From NCBI RefSeq assembly GCF_026213295.1, contig NC_079414.1:1444130-1508129 (forward strand): DNA of 64,000 nt, in the 5' to 3' direction. The DNA is from Gadus chalcogrammus. Its lineage: Eukaryota > Chordata > Actinopteri > Gadiformes > Gadidae. The notes under the pieces are model-generated. The model worked only from the letters and a program-made list of their open reading frames with translations. It searched no databases and was not told where the DNA came from. The stretch's first letter is position 1. Each line of letters starts with the position of its first letter. Both the position numbers and the translations under genes were made by a program. Positions 18,846 to 29,072 of the stretch are shown here, one piece after another.

Positions 18846-21479
18846 ATGTCGGACGAGCAGCGAACCAGAGCCCTGAGCTGGTTGTGCCTCAACGCTGAAC
18901 CGGGGAAAATATTGAAAGGCCAAGACCGGAAGAAATGGGAGGACCGATGTGAGGTCTACATCAAAACCTGGCAGAAAGAGGGCGTGATCCGAAGGGGACC
19001 CCTCGACCAGGCCGGCCGAGCCGCCATACGCGCGCACATTGGCAGCCAGTATGAGCAGGCAAAGGTCCGCCGCAACAATGCTGGAACCAAGGCGGGACGA
19101 ACGGATGCACTCGAAGCCCAAGACCGGATAAAACAAAAGAGAATCTTAGTATTAAATGCATTGACCTCTTGCCTCCTGCCCCACACCCCAAAACCAACCC
19201 TCTCCGCCGGGAACCCCTTCCTAGCGGACCAAGTAACCCCTGCCCGACCGAACCTGATAGCCCTAGTCTATCCAACTCCTGGCCAACCGAGCCGGACAGC
19301 TCCGCTATATCCCTCCCTACCGGAGGCCGATGTGCAGGCCCGCCCACCTCCATACTCCCCCCCCCATGCCCCGACCGACTTCCCGCCCCTGCCCACCCAG
19401 GTACCCGCAGATGGAGTAAGTGGCACCGAGATGAGTCCTACCCAGGTCCCTGCCCCCCCCCATCTCATGTACCCAGTTATCGAAATAACCCACGCCACAC
19501 CTCAGTCCCCGGTCACGGTGACCTGGCAAGACCCCCCCCCCCTGGAACCGGAACGAGCCAAAGAAGGGATCCACTTCACAAAGAGAAACCATCCACAAAG
19601 CAAGGAAAGCCTGAGGCCGACAACAGCTTCCGTCCCATGCCCGATGATACCAGGACGAACCGGGCCATTGGGGCAAGAACCACCCAGCGCCGAGAACTGG
19701 ACACCCCCCTCCTCAAGCTACAGCCAAGCCCAGGCCCCCGAAACCAGGCTACCACCACCAGAGCGAGCCCAGCCGAAAGCAGAAAGGATACGGACGCGGT
19801 TCGGCGCCCCTGGCGCCAGCGCATTGGACCTGGCCTCCTTCCTGATCAACCTATCGTCTAAAGAAGAAGAAGCAGAAGCGGCGGGACCAACAGAAGAAAT
19901 GAGAAGACACTCCGGAATTCCCCAAGGGAGACACGCAAGACACGAGGAAACAGATGATGATGACGCAGACACCTTGGAATGGGACCCAGAGGGAGCAAAA
20001 TGGAAAGAAGAAGCGCTGGAAAGAATGACCCACAGCATCGAGACAGAAGTCTGTCTCCTGTCTCGGCAGCTGCGGGAAAGGAGCGAAGGCAGAGACCAGA
20101 GGTGGGGAAGAGGCGCAATCCGCGGGACAATTGGCCCGGGCAGATCACGAGCCCGAAGTACCGAAACCTCGATCACGACCACGGCCACCACCAGCACTCC
20201 ACAAGTGTCCGGGTCCCAAAGGAACCAACCCCCCAGCCGCCGGATGAATCACGACCAGGAGGGAGGCCCAGAATCAATGTTCCCACTAATGGACACCCCT
20301 GCAGGGCGAGCATTGTACGCTCCCTGGACCCACCGCGACCTCAAGGGACTAGTGGAAGACCTTCCCTCACTCAAACTGGGGGCGGGCAAGTGGATCAGGA
20401 ACCTTGAGCGGCTGACCGCAGCTGACCGGCTCACCATGGGGGACCTCCGAGCGGTCCTCATGAGAGGAGAAGGACCCCGAGCAGTCAACGACGTGGAAAA
20501 TGCGGCCAGAACCACCAGAGAGCCAGACGGCTCCTCCTTCGACCCCTTCCGCCCCATGTGGTGGGACGCCCTGAGGGGCCTCTACCCACCCCAGAACTCA
20601 GCAGCATGCATGACCGGCCTGAAAAGAAAACCCAGTGAATCAGCGGGCGAATACCTTACAAGAGCCACTGAACGATGGAAAGACGGATTCGGAACCCTAC
20701 CAGGAGCCTCCGCCGCCACCGAAGCCATGTTCCGGACCGCGGTTGAGACGGGTCTCTGCACCAAGGTCCGCGAAGGCCTCAAAACAGTGATCGGACTCGG
20801 AAGAATGAACGCCATGGACTGGGAGGAGGCCGTTACACACCATGTCACCCAGGAGCAAGACCGAGAAGACGAAGACGTCAAAGAAGAACGCGACCTGAAG
20901 AAACGACTTTTGCGCATGGACGTAAAAAAAGCAGCCCAGGAACACAACCGGGAGAAGAAAGAGTCCAACAAAGACCACGCCTCCGAGATCATGCCCCTCG
21001 AAGTGGCCCAGCCCCCGGCCCCGCCGCCTACCCCCAACCCCTTGGTACAGCCAAGCGGACCTCCTCCGACCCAGGTGCAAGCCCCTCCCGCTCAAGTGTG
21101 GGGACCCCAACCCCCGCCGCACCCGTACCCATATCCACACCCCCCCCTTCCCTCGAACCCAGCAACACAGATGGGACCTGGGATGTACCAGAACCAACAG
21201 TCCCAATATAGAGGCGGATCCAAATGGAGAGGAAGGGGCCGGACCCCACACGCAAACCTTACCCGGTCCTACCCCTGCTACATTTGTGGGCTCCTAGGAC
21301 ACTGGGCGAAGGACTGCCCCCAGTCAGGACAGCCAGGGATGCAACACGGCCAACATGATCGTCAACAGCAACCCGGTCCGCCCTACGGTAACCCTGGAAA
21401 TGGATCAACGCATGCCTCAAACCCCGGAACCCCGATGTACCCTCTCTGGAGGGACCCGGGATACGACAGCCAATACTGA
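18846..21479 (+). CDS. gag: ERV-1 Gag polyprotein
   Basis: 877 codons starting at an ATG in a strong context (CACCATGT). The N-terminus MSDEQRTRALSWL has no Gly at position 2, so no N-myristoylation signal is visible. A long Pro-rich middle contains a PPPY late-domain motif at residues 167-170. A charged region with RKKRR-like and acidic runs follows, then a capsid-like domain (GAGKWIRNLERLTAADRLTM around residue 515). A basic, coiled-coil-like stretch (EQDREDEDVKEERDLKKRLL) precedes a nucleocapsid with one zinc knuckle CYICGLLGHWAKDC (CX2CX4HX4C, residues 811-824). It ends in UGA at 21477-21479. Gag assembles the particle. The capsid motif is shared with ERV-3 gag. It is larger than typical gamma Gag proteins (about 540 residues) because of the Pro-rich part. 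Confidence 0.92.
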   Translation: MSDEQRTRALSWLCLNAEPGKILKGQDRKKWEDRCEVYIKTWQKEGVIRRGPLDQAGRAAIRAHIGSQYEQAKVRRNNAGTKAGRTDALEAQDRIKQKRILVLNALTSCLLPHTPKPTLSAGNPFLADQVTPARPNLIALVYPTPGQPSRTAPLYPSLPEADVQARPPPYSPPHAPTDFPPLPTQVPADGVSGTEMSPTQVPAPPHLMYPVIEITHATPQSPVTVTWQDPPPLEPERAKEGIHFTKRNHPQSKESLRPTTASVPCPMIPGRTGPLGQEPPSAENWTPPSSSYSQAQAPETRLPPPERAQPKAERIRTRFGAPGASALDLASFLINLSSKEEEAEAAGPTEEMRRHSGIPQGRHARHEETDDDDADTLEWDPEGAKWKEEALERMTHSIETEVCLLSRQLRERSEGRDQRWGRGAIRGTIGPGRSRARSTETSITTTATTSTPQVSGSQRNQPPSRRMNHDQEGGPESMFPLMDTPAGRALYAPWTHRDLKGLVEDLPSLKLGAGKWIRNLERLTAADRLTMGDLRAVLMRGEGPRAVNDVENAARTTREPDGSSFDPFRPMWWDALRGLYPPQNSAACMTGLKRKPSESAGEYLTRATERWKDGFGTLPGASAATEAMFRTAVETGLCTKVREGLKTVIGLGRMNAMDWEEAVTHHVTQEQDREDEDVKEERDLKKRLLRMDVKKAAQEHNREKKESNKDHASEIMPLEVAQPPAPPPTPNPLVQPSGPPPTQVQAPPAQVWGPQPPPHPYPYPHPPLPSNPATQMGPGMYQNQQSQYRGGSKWRGRGRTPHANLTRSYPCYICGLLGHWAKDCPQSGQPGMQHGQHDRQQQPGPPYGNPGNGSTHASNPGTPMYPLWRDPGYDSQY

Positions 21480-21523
21480 CGGGACCCGAGGACCTCGAGA
21501 GGGACCCAGGTGGTGAACCTGGG
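21477..21523 (+). promoter_or_regulatory. Predicted stop-codon readthrough signal between gag and pro-pol
   Basis: Gag UGA is followed directly by CGG, and the same frame stays open into Pro-Pol. A hairpin CCCAGGT(GGTGA)ACCTGGG lies at 21505-21523, and a smaller CGAG/CTCG stem lies before it. UGA-CGG with a 3' structure is a known leaky-stop context in several RNA viruses. Gammaretroviruses use in-frame stop suppression at this same junction, normally with UAG and a pseudoknot. Confidence 0.75.
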
Positions 21524-24500
21524 AACGGGAGCCCCAATGGTGGATGGACTTGTAAACCAGACCCCGATTCGATTCATGGTCGACACCGGAGCCACCGTAT
21601 CCACCATCGGGGACCTGAACCATGAAATCCCACCCCTCTCCACTCGAACCCTGACTACCATGGGGTTCTCGGGAATAGAAAAAACCAACCCCCTCACCAC
21701 CCCCTTGCCACTCACCATCCTGGGGCAAACCTTCTACCACTCCCTCCTATATGCCCCCGAGTGCCCCACCAACCTCATGGGTAGAGACATCCTGAGCAAA
21801 ATCAACTGCCACATCAGCTGTTCCCCCGAAGGAACTTCAATGACGACAGAAGCCGACCAACCCCTCCAGATGATGCTGGTGCATGAACCCCCGCCCCTGA
21901 GCCCCCCGTCAGACGTGTATTGGATCCGGAACATGACTACCCCGGACGGACTCAAACCCCTAGAAGAAACGTATCGAGAGTGGGCCCCCTGGATCCATCA
22001 GCAGGGGGACTCCTCCCCACCACACGACCCCCTCCACACGACCCTTAATGTCCTTCGTGACCCAGACGAAAGCTACGACGAACAATGGAGACGCACAATG
22101 GAGGGAACCGGCCAGAAGTGCTTCTATGAAGAAATGTACATCGGACCTGAGGGGGTGGCGGCCCCCACCCTTCTCACCCCAGATCAACAATACTGGTACC
22201 GTCTCAAACCCGAGTCCCGACCACACGTGACCCTGGCAGTGGCCAGGCACCACACGGCCATGAAGCTGGGGCCCATGGTCTGCCGAGCGGCTCAAGTACG
22301 AGAGTGGGCCCCCACCGATAACCCACACATACACATAGCCCCTGGCACAGGCTTGATCCGAATCTCCTTTCCCCGGACGGCCTCCTGGGGGGTGGCAGAA
22401 CGAGTGGAGCGCGACCGACCGCTCGCTCCCGAGGATGTCAACACCCCAAGCCCCCTGGACGCCGAAGACCCCGACGTAAAGAACATGCTAGACGACCTCC
22501 CTCAGAAGCTCTGGGCCACCGGCGCCTACGACGTGGGGTTTACCCCCCAGCACAACATCCGAATACCTCTCAAACCCGATCAAACCCCGATACACCAGCC
22601 CCAGTACAAGGTCAGACCCGAGGCAGAAGTAGGGATCGCAGCCACCATACAGGGACTCAAAAAGGCAGGAGTCCTCCGACCCTCTCAGTCCCTTTGGAAC
22701 ACCCCGATTCTCCCAGTAAAGAAGGCGGACGGACTCACGTGGAGGATGGCCCATGATCTCCGTCTAGTAAACGACGCCACGGAAGGACCCCCCGAGAGGG
22801 TGCCAAACCCGCAGGTGGCGCTCCACGTGGTTAACCCCGACCACCTCTGGTTCTCTGCAATAGACCTGGCCAACGCCTTTTTCTGCATCCCCCTGGACAA
22901 AGACTCACAAGACATCTTCTCTTTTACCTGGAGGGGAGAAAAACTCACCTACACCCGAATGCCACAGGGGTACCGATCGACCCCCACCATATTCAACGAC
23001 TGTGTGCGGAAGGACCTCAAGGACACTGTACTTCCCGACGGGGTGGTTATGGTCCAATATGTAGACGACATCCTGCTCGCTGCGCCTACCAGACAAGCCT
23101 GTGTGGACGCCACCAAGATCCTGCTAGAGACCCTAGGGAAAGCAGGGTACAAGGTCAAGCGGCCCAAACTACAGGCTGTGCGGCCCACGGTGAAATTCCT
23201 GGGAAGGTTAATCGGAGGAGACACCAGAGACATAACCCAGGACACCCGAGAAACCATCCTGAATTACCCAAAACCCGCCACGGTTCAGCAAATGTTGGCC
23301 TTCCTGGGCCTGTGCAATTACAGCCGCCAGTACCTCCCGGAATTCACAGAACGAACGTCCGAACTCCGCCAGATGGTCACCACAGCCGGGGCCCGACACC
23401 TACAAGCTCCGCTGGAATGGGACCCAGGAAAAGACACCGCCTTCCATCAGCTGAAGCAGGCCCTCCACTCAGCCGCCGCCCTCCAAGCCCCCGACTATAC
23501 AACCCCCTTCCATCTGGACGTCACACAAAGGAACGGAAATGTAGCGGCCACCCTCTGGCAGGCAAAGGCAGGCACCCGAAGGATCCTCCACTACCACAGC
23601 TCGGCCCTACCCACTCCGGGCCTAGGACTCCCTCACTGCGCCAGACATCTCATGGCCATCGCCATCGCCCTACGAAAGACACAGTTCCTCACCATGAACA
23701 ACCCCACGGTGGTGCACACCACCCACGGAGTTAAGGCTGCGGTGGATAGCTCACTCTTCACCCTGTCGGCCGCCATCACCCAGATCCGGTTGACCGAGGC
23801 CCTGACAGATCCCTCGGTGAGCTACTCGACGAAAGGAGTGAATATGACCGGAGAGTATCCCGCAGACACAGACGGCACCCCCCACAACTGCACGCCTCGC
23901 ATCCTGTCGGAACTCCGAGCACGGCCAGACCTCCAAGGGTCGCCCCTAGAAACACCCAAAACAGTGTGGTACACCGACGGCTGCTGCTACAAAGATGCCC
24001 TGGGGACCAACATCGCCTCTTGGGCGGTGGTGGAACAAGGGCCGACAGGGGTCTGCCACACCAGACACTCGGGGATACTCACGGAGTACCCTTCGGCCCA
24101 AAGGGCTGAACTCACGGCCATGGTCGTAGCCCTCGAAGCCGCGAAGGGCTTACGCCTCGACCTTTACACCGACAGCAACTACGTATACGAGCTCTGCCAT
24201 CTCAACGCTACCCAAGCAAGAAGGCGGGGTATGCTGACCTCTACAGGGGCGCCCCTGAAGCACAGGGACCTCGTTGTCCGCCTACTCCTCGCCATCCAGC
24301 TACCAGAGTCTGTGGCCATCATCAAGTGCCAGGGCCACACAAAAGGAGACTCCCTGATCACCCGCGGTAACAACGCCGCCGATGCCGCCGCCAAGAAGGC
24401 GGGGGGCTACTCACCGCCGCTAGTCCTTTCCCTGATGGACCCCCTAGACGGGGAGCCATACCCGAGGAGCATGAGCGACCTCCTGATATACCTTGGCGAG

Positions 24501-25766
24501 ATGCAAGAACACGCCGGTCCTTATGAGAAGAGCTGCTGGATCGCACGAGGATGCACTCAGGACGAATCCGAAATCTACCGCTACTCAGATGGCAAACCGG
24601 CACTCAGCTCCCGAGCCCTCTCTCTCATGGCTCGGTCACACCACTCCCGCACCCACCAGGGCACCACCGCGACAATGGAGACAATCCGGCGAGACTGGTG
24701 GCACCCCGAAATGAAAGCCAGCATCCAGGAAGTGATCAAGGACTGTCACGCCTGCCAAATACACAACCCACGCCCAACCCACAAACCCCCCAGAGGAATT
24801 TTCCCAGTTCCCCAACTACCCTTCCAAGAACTCTACATAGACTACACCGACATGGGGCCGGACAACCGCGCTCAGGGGAAACGCTACCTCCTGGTGATCG
24901 TCGATAGATTTACCAAATGGGTAGAGGCCTTCCCCACCAAACGTGAAGACAGCGCGTCCGTGGTCAAAATTTTGCTAAATGAGATCATCCCCCGTTGGGG
25001 CTACCCCAAGCTACTCTGCTCTGACAACGGGTCCCATTTCTCTAACGCCAAATTGCAGGAGGTAGAGGCCGCGTTAGGAATAGCACACCGGTTTGGCTCC
25101 GTCTACCATCCCCAGAGCCAGGGACTGGTGGAAAGGGCGAACCGGACTCTCAAAAGCGTGATCGCAAAGGCAGTTCACCCTGGGGACACAGGTCCCCAGC
25201 AGCAACAATTGCTGCAGGAAGAGCTAGCGGGCTACGCCTCTAAGAAAAAGATGAGCTGGATCGAGGCTCTCCCATTGGCGTTGTTTAGCGTGCGCTCCCA
25301 TCCTAGCTCCCGGTGCGGGCTTAGCCCCTTCGAGTTAGTGACAGGTAGGCCCATGCCCGGGCCACATTCTCCCCCCAGGGGCCCGGTACTAGACCATTAT
25401 GATGAAGCCCTCTTAGAATATGTACAGGCCCTGACTCTTGCCTCCCGAGCCTTGTACACACAGGTCACCTCCCTCTCGACCCCCGCAGATCCTAACACCG
25501 TCCTCGTTAATCCCGGGGATTGGGTCTGGGTCAAGGTCCACAAGAGACACTGCCTTCAGCCACGGTGGGAAGGCCCCTATAAGGTACTTCTGGCCACCCC
25601 CTTCTCTGTCTCCCTTTCAGGAAGGAGCGGCGCCCGCTGGCACCATCTGTCTACCACCCGCAAGGCCGACAACCCACATGACCGCACCCTGGCTACCGTT
25701 CAACGCGACCTCGCCCGGCTGCACCATGAGGCCACCACTGACGCCGCAGGAGGCCCAGACCAATAG
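21480..25766 (+). CDS. pol: ERV-1 Pro-Pol: protease, reverse transcriptase, RNase H, integrase
   Basis: Open from the gag stop to 25766 in gag frame; about 1418 codons are counted from 21510. Positions below use that count. The protease active site DTGA is at residues 25-28. RT has the fingers/palm motifs and the catalytic box QYVDD (YVDD 517-520). RNase H has all four acidic positions (YTDG at 821, AELTA, YTDSNYV, NNAADAAA). The integrase has an HHCC-type domain, then a D,D35E core with Asp 1111, Asp 1172 and Glu 1208, and a C-terminal GPY-type motif (RWEGPYKVLL). I see no frameshift or stop. It would be made by readthrough of the gag UGA. Its end overlaps env by 89 nt. The domain order and GPY motif fit gamma-type Pol. 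Confidence 0.94.
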   Translation, partial: RDPRTSRGTQVVNLGTGAPMVDGLVNQTPIRFMVDTGATVSTIGDLNHEIPPLSTRTLTTMGFSGIEKTNPLTTPLPLTILGQTFYHSLLYAPECPTNLMGRDILSKINCHISCSPEGTSMTTEADQPLQMMLVHEPPPLSPPSDVYWIRNMTTPDGLKPLEETYREWAPWIHQQGDSSPPHDPLHTTLNVLRDPDESYDEQWRRTMEGTGQKCFYEEMYIGPEGVAAPTLLTPDQQYWYRLKPESRPHVTLAVARHHTAMKLGPMVCRAAQVREWAPTDNPHIHIAPGTGLIRISFPRTASWGVAERVERDRPLAPEDVNTPSPLDAEDPDVKNMLDDLPQKLWATGAYDVGFTPQHNIRIPLKPDQTPIHQPQYKVRPEAEVGIAATIQGLKKAGVLRPSQSLWNTPILPVKKADGLTWRMAHDLRLVNDATEGPPERVPNPQVALHVVNPDHLWFSAIDLANAFFCIPLDKDSQDIFSFTWRGEKLTYTRMPQGYRSTPTIFNDCVRKDLKDTVLPDGVVMVQYVDDILLAAPTRQACVDATKILLETLGKAGYKVKRPKLQAVRPTVKFLGRLIGGDTRDITQDTRETILNYPKPATVQQMLAFLGLCNYSRQYLPEFTERTSELRQMVTTAGARHLQAPLEWDPGKDTAFHQLKQALHSAAALQAPDYTTPFHLDVTQRNGNVAATLWQAKAGTRRILHYHSSALPTPGLGLPHCARHLMAIAIALRKTQFLTMNNPTVVHTTHGVKAAVDSSLFTLSAAITQIRLTEALTDPSVSYSTKGVNMTGEYPADTDGTPHNCTPRILSELRARPDLQGSPLETPKTVWYTDGCCYKDALGTNIASWAVVEQGPTGVCHTRHSGILTEYPSAQRAELTAMVVALEAAKGLRLDLYTDSNYVYELCHLNATQARRRGMLTSTGAPLKHRDLVVRLLLAIQLPESVAIIKCQGHTKGDSLITRGNNAADAAAKKAGGYSPPLVLSLMDPLDGEPYPRSMSDLLIYLGEMQEHAGPYEKSCWIARGCTQDESEIYRYSDGKPALSSRALSLMARSHHSRTHQGTTATMETIRRDWWHPEMKASIQEVIKDCHACQIHNPRPTHKPPRGIFPVPQLPFQELYIDYTDMGPDNRAQGKRYLLVIVDRFTKWVEAFPTKREDSASVVKILLNEIIPRWGYPKLLCSDNGSHFSNAKLQEVEAALGIAHRFGSVYHPQSQGLVERANRTLKSVIAKAVHPGDTGPQQQQLLQEELAGYASKKKMSWIEALPLALFSVRSHPSSRCGLSPFELVTGRPMPGPHSPPRGPVLDHYDEALLEYVQALTLASRALYTQVTSLSTPADPNTVLVNPGDWVWVKVHKRHCLQPRWEGPYKVLLATPFSVSLSGRSGARWHHLSTTRKADNPHDRTLATVQRDLARLHHEATTDAAGGPDQ
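25602..25620 (+). promoter_or_regulatory. Splice acceptor for env mRNA
   Basis: TTCTCTGTCTCCCTTTCAG ending at 25620 is a strong pyrimidine tract plus AG. The first ATG after it (25678) is in the env frame. Confidence 0.75.
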
Positions 25767-28065
25767 ACGTTGCATCATCGGCATGGTAGGAATAACCGGG
25801 GCCATGATGGGTTTCTTCATCCTGTGGGGAGTGGACTTCCATACGGCCATCCCGGGGAGGTCCCCCACCACCAAGCCCCCGTCTACGACGATACAACCCT
25901 CATCAGGACCCCCAACCCAGGGTCCACAACGCCACAAGAGACAGACACCCCTGCAAGCCGCCAAGTCCCCCAACGACCCCTGCCTCAGCCGACACGGTGG
26001 GCTATCCTTAAACTATACTTACGGTTCCAGCGCCGCCTATACCTTCCTCCTATGCGACGTCATTTCCTGCAGAGGCGGACCCGCAGCCTGGAAAAAGTAC
26101 GATGCATACATCTGCGATGCACCCAAGGGTGCCTTATCGGGAGTCCAGGGCAACGGGGTAATGCTGTCCACGGACAGCAGCATACGCCAGGACTGGTGTA
26201 GTAGGTGGTGGACTGTACTATGGATGACAGGGAAGCACCAGGGGTACTATGTGACTAACCGCTCTAAGACTCTCCACAGGCCTGGCGCGACGGCCGCACT
26301 ACAGGCGAATGGCTTCCTCTCGGGAGGCAACGGCAGAATCACCCTTACCCTCAAAAACATTACCAGCAACCCGTACCAAGGATGGGGTAAACCCAAATTC
26401 GGGTCGACTCGGGTGTGCGGTGTGGACACTGACTCTGCCTATCTCGTGTTCGGGGTATCCCATTCCGGCCCGGACACGCGGGCCCTGTTGAAAATAAATT
26501 TCAGAATGGCCCCCACCACACCCACCGCACCAGCCTCCAGGGCCGTCGGGACAACTCCTAAACCCCCCGTCCGACCCATAATGACTCGCGACGGCCCGGT
26601 CACGATTTTTGATTTAGATTCCGTGGGGCGACTCCCCACCCACGATTCCATCGCGCTCGCGACCGGCTACGTTGACGATAATGCATGGCTTAGCTGGATT
26701 ACTGCTACGATCCGATTCCAGGGGCTGTCCGACTGCGTAGCCTGTGCGTCAGCTCGCCCCCATCTAATCTCGACCCCAGTACTGTTCGATTTTACCAGCG
26801 ACCCCATCGGTTCTCACTGCATGTTAGCTCTGTTTGTTACCCCCAAACCGGCCGGCTGCGGCCTCCTTAGCTCTCTGTTTCCACCCGGCCTTAACGACTC
26901 GATTCCCCCGGTGTACTCCCCTGGGGAGTACACCCACTCTTGCATCACCAGGGTCGGAGCGGTAAAAGTTGGGGTGGTACCACCATCGTGGTGCCACTCC
27001 ATCACGAACGTTACGCTTTGGCCCAACATGACCGAACCGGGCCTAGGACGCCAAGACCTATTCTGGTCCTGTGACAAATTCACCCTTAGACTTACACTCC
27101 CGGCACAATGGTCCGGAACCTGCATTATAGTGCGCCTACTTATGCCCGTCACGCTCTTTACCCGGGGTTCGCCCAGGCCCGATAACCAAACTACCTCTCG
27201 ATACCGCCGCGACTCCGCTCTCACCGACCACTTTGACCTAACCAAGAACACCCCCACGTACATGGATAGCATAGGCATTCCCCGGGGCGTTCCGAACCAG
27301 TTTAAGTTAGCAGACCAGATAGCCGCGGGTTTCGAGAACATACCCCTTCTCTCTGCCCTATTTCCAATCACCCCCAACAAAAACGTAGATCGCATTAATT
27401 ACATTCACTACAACGTCCAGCGCCTATCCAACTTGACTCGCGACGCGGTAGAAGGGCTGGCCTCACAACTGGCCGCCACCTCTCTAATGGCGTATCAAAA
27501 CCGTCTAGCCCTAGACATGTTGTTAGCCGAGAAAGGGGGGGTCTGTTCGATGTTTGGGGCTCAGTGCTGCACCTTCATTCCCAACAACACGGCCCCTGAC
27601 GGGTCAGTGACAAGGGCCCTGGCCGGCCTTCGAGCACTTTCCGACCAGATGGCAGAGGACTCTGGGGTCGACAACCCCATGGAGAAATGGATGACTGACA
27701 TGTTCGGCAAGTGGAAGGGCCTTCTCATGGCCGTCCTGACATCCCTGGCTTGCTTTGTCGGGATTGTGGTCTGCTGCGGGTGTTGCTGCATCCCCTGCGC
27801 CCGCACCCTCTGCTCACGCCTCATCACCACGGCCCTCGAAAAGGAGAAACAACAGCCCCCTCCCTACTCCGAAGCTGCCCCCCCCATGCCCCTTCTGAAT
27901 TGCCTGGACCTGCTTCCCCTGGACGACCAAATGGGGCCTGCAGACTTTGAATGTGAGTATGGCCTCCCTCGCCCTGCAACCCCTGACTTTGAGTACGAGC
28001 TCCCCTACACACTCCCAACCCCCGCAATCGACTGTGTCCTCGCCGAGCCGGACATCTACCCGTGA
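25678..28065 (+). CDS. env: ERV-1 Env glycoprotein
   Basis: The start is chosen at 25678, the first ATG after the splice acceptor (25620), giving 795 codons; 25726 is an alternative. A hydrophobic N-terminal segment (IIGMVGITGAMMGFFILWG) acts as signal or leader anchor, followed by a basic RHKR at 85-88 that could be a furin-type leader cleavage. SU contains CVAC (CXXC, 353-356). RYRR at 508-511 is the likely SU/TM cleavage. TM has a heptad region, CSMFGAQCC (CX6CC, 623-631), a membrane span at about 681-707 ending in a Cys-rich stretch, and a tail of about 90 residues with PPPY at 727-730. CXXC plus CX6CC mark a gamma-type Env with a disulfide-linked SU-TM. It overlaps pol by 89 nt. No break is seen. 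Confidence 0.92.
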   Translation: MTAPWLPFNATSPGCTMRPPLTPQEAQTNRRCIIGMVGITGAMMGFFILWGVDFHTAIPGRSPTTKPPSTTIQPSSGPPTQGPQRHKRQTPLQAAKSPNDPCLSRHGGLSLNYTYGSSAAYTFLLCDVISCRGGPAAWKKYDAYICDAPKGALSGVQGNGVMLSTDSSIRQDWCSRWWTVLWMTGKHQGYYVTNRSKTLHRPGATAALQANGFLSGGNGRITLTLKNITSNPYQGWGKPKFGSTRVCGVDTDSAYLVFGVSHSGPDTRALLKINFRMAPTTPTAPASRAVGTTPKPPVRPIMTRDGPVTIFDLDSVGRLPTHDSIALATGYVDDNAWLSWITATIRFQGLSDCVACASARPHLISTPVLFDFTSDPIGSHCMLALFVTPKPAGCGLLSSLFPPGLNDSIPPVYSPGEYTHSCITRVGAVKVGVVPPSWCHSITNVTLWPNMTEPGLGRQDLFWSCDKFTLRLTLPAQWSGTCIIVRLLMPVTLFTRGSPRPDNQTTSRYRRDSALTDHFDLTKNTPTYMDSIGIPRGVPNQFKLADQIAAGFENIPLLSALFPITPNKNVDRINYIHYNVQRLSNLTRDAVEGLASQLAATSLMAYQNRLALDMLLAEKGGVCSMFGAQCCTFIPNNTAPDGSVTRALAGLRALSDQMAEDSGVDNPMEKWMTDMFGKWKGLLMAVLTSLACFVGIVVCCGCCCIPCARTLCSRLITTALEKEKQQPPPYSEAAPPMPLLNCLDLLPLDDQMGPADFECEYGLPRPATPDFEYELPYTLPTPAIDCVLAEPDIYP

Positions 28066-29072
28066 GTGCTAGTGGCCTCTCCAGGTGCACGGCCCCGGCG
28101 TCCTGTTTCCACCACCGTATGCTGAAACCCCACCACCCCCCCGCCTGTGACGTACTAGTAACCTCTCCAGGTGGGCTGCCCCATTCCCGTCCCCGCCAAC
28201 GGCACCACCCCCCTCCCACCTGATGCACCCACGTCGCCCGGACCAGGGATCTGCGTTCCGGCACCAGGGGTTGCGGCCCGTTCCCTTAAGGCTTGAGGGC
28301 GCCCCTGGCTGTATTCGCTTCTGTACGCTTCACTGTTTTTAGCCGCTCCCATATCTATGCCCGCGTCTACGCAACCGACGCCGGGAACGCAAATGTTGTT
28401 GTTTATATCGCTGTCCCACTAGATGGAGCTCGGGGATACACACGGGCGAGATTCCAGGGGCCTTGATTGCCCGTTTATCAGATGAGGTCCTGAGCGCAGT
28501 TGAATAAAAGGGTCTAATGCTCAGGTGGCGCCTTGCGTCCACCTGCCCGTGATGACGCTCAGGACTATTCCGTGGTTTCTTAGTTGTTCCCGTGCCCCGG
28601 GCCTACCCCGAATACCCCATGCGTGTGATTGCTTATTGTTACACGACCAGCTAACTCCTCCTCACATCCTTAGTGTGTGGTAATCTGGGGATGGGTTGAG
28701 GGGGATTGCCATTCGTTATCTACCTCATATCTTTCTGTTATTATTACTATTATATAGGGACACGTTTCATGGTTGCATTTCTTTCCTGTGATTGTTATTA
28801 TGTAGTGTCTGTGTGATTGGTGCATTTTTGTTATATTGTTATTGTTTACTGTTAGTTTTGTGGTTGCATTTCGTTATTATTATTATGGTTTGGTGTTGGT
28901 TTTGTTGTGTGGCCAGCTTTGTTGTTGGTTGTTGTTTTTGGTATAGTTTGATATTTGTTTTAGTATTGCTGTATGCTTGTATTTTTTTTTTTTTTTTCTC
29001 TATTTTTTGTTATTTTTTTTCTCTTTTTTGTGTGTTACCTGCTGCCACTTTACTTTGTATTGTCTGTTCGCG

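Noticed and set aside
18072..18876. Open frames on both strands through the 45-bp VNTR as separate genes
   Set aside because: The 45-bp period keeps several frames open on both strands, and the plus-strand frames have no ATG start. Treated as leader repeat, with a leader product only as a hypothesis.
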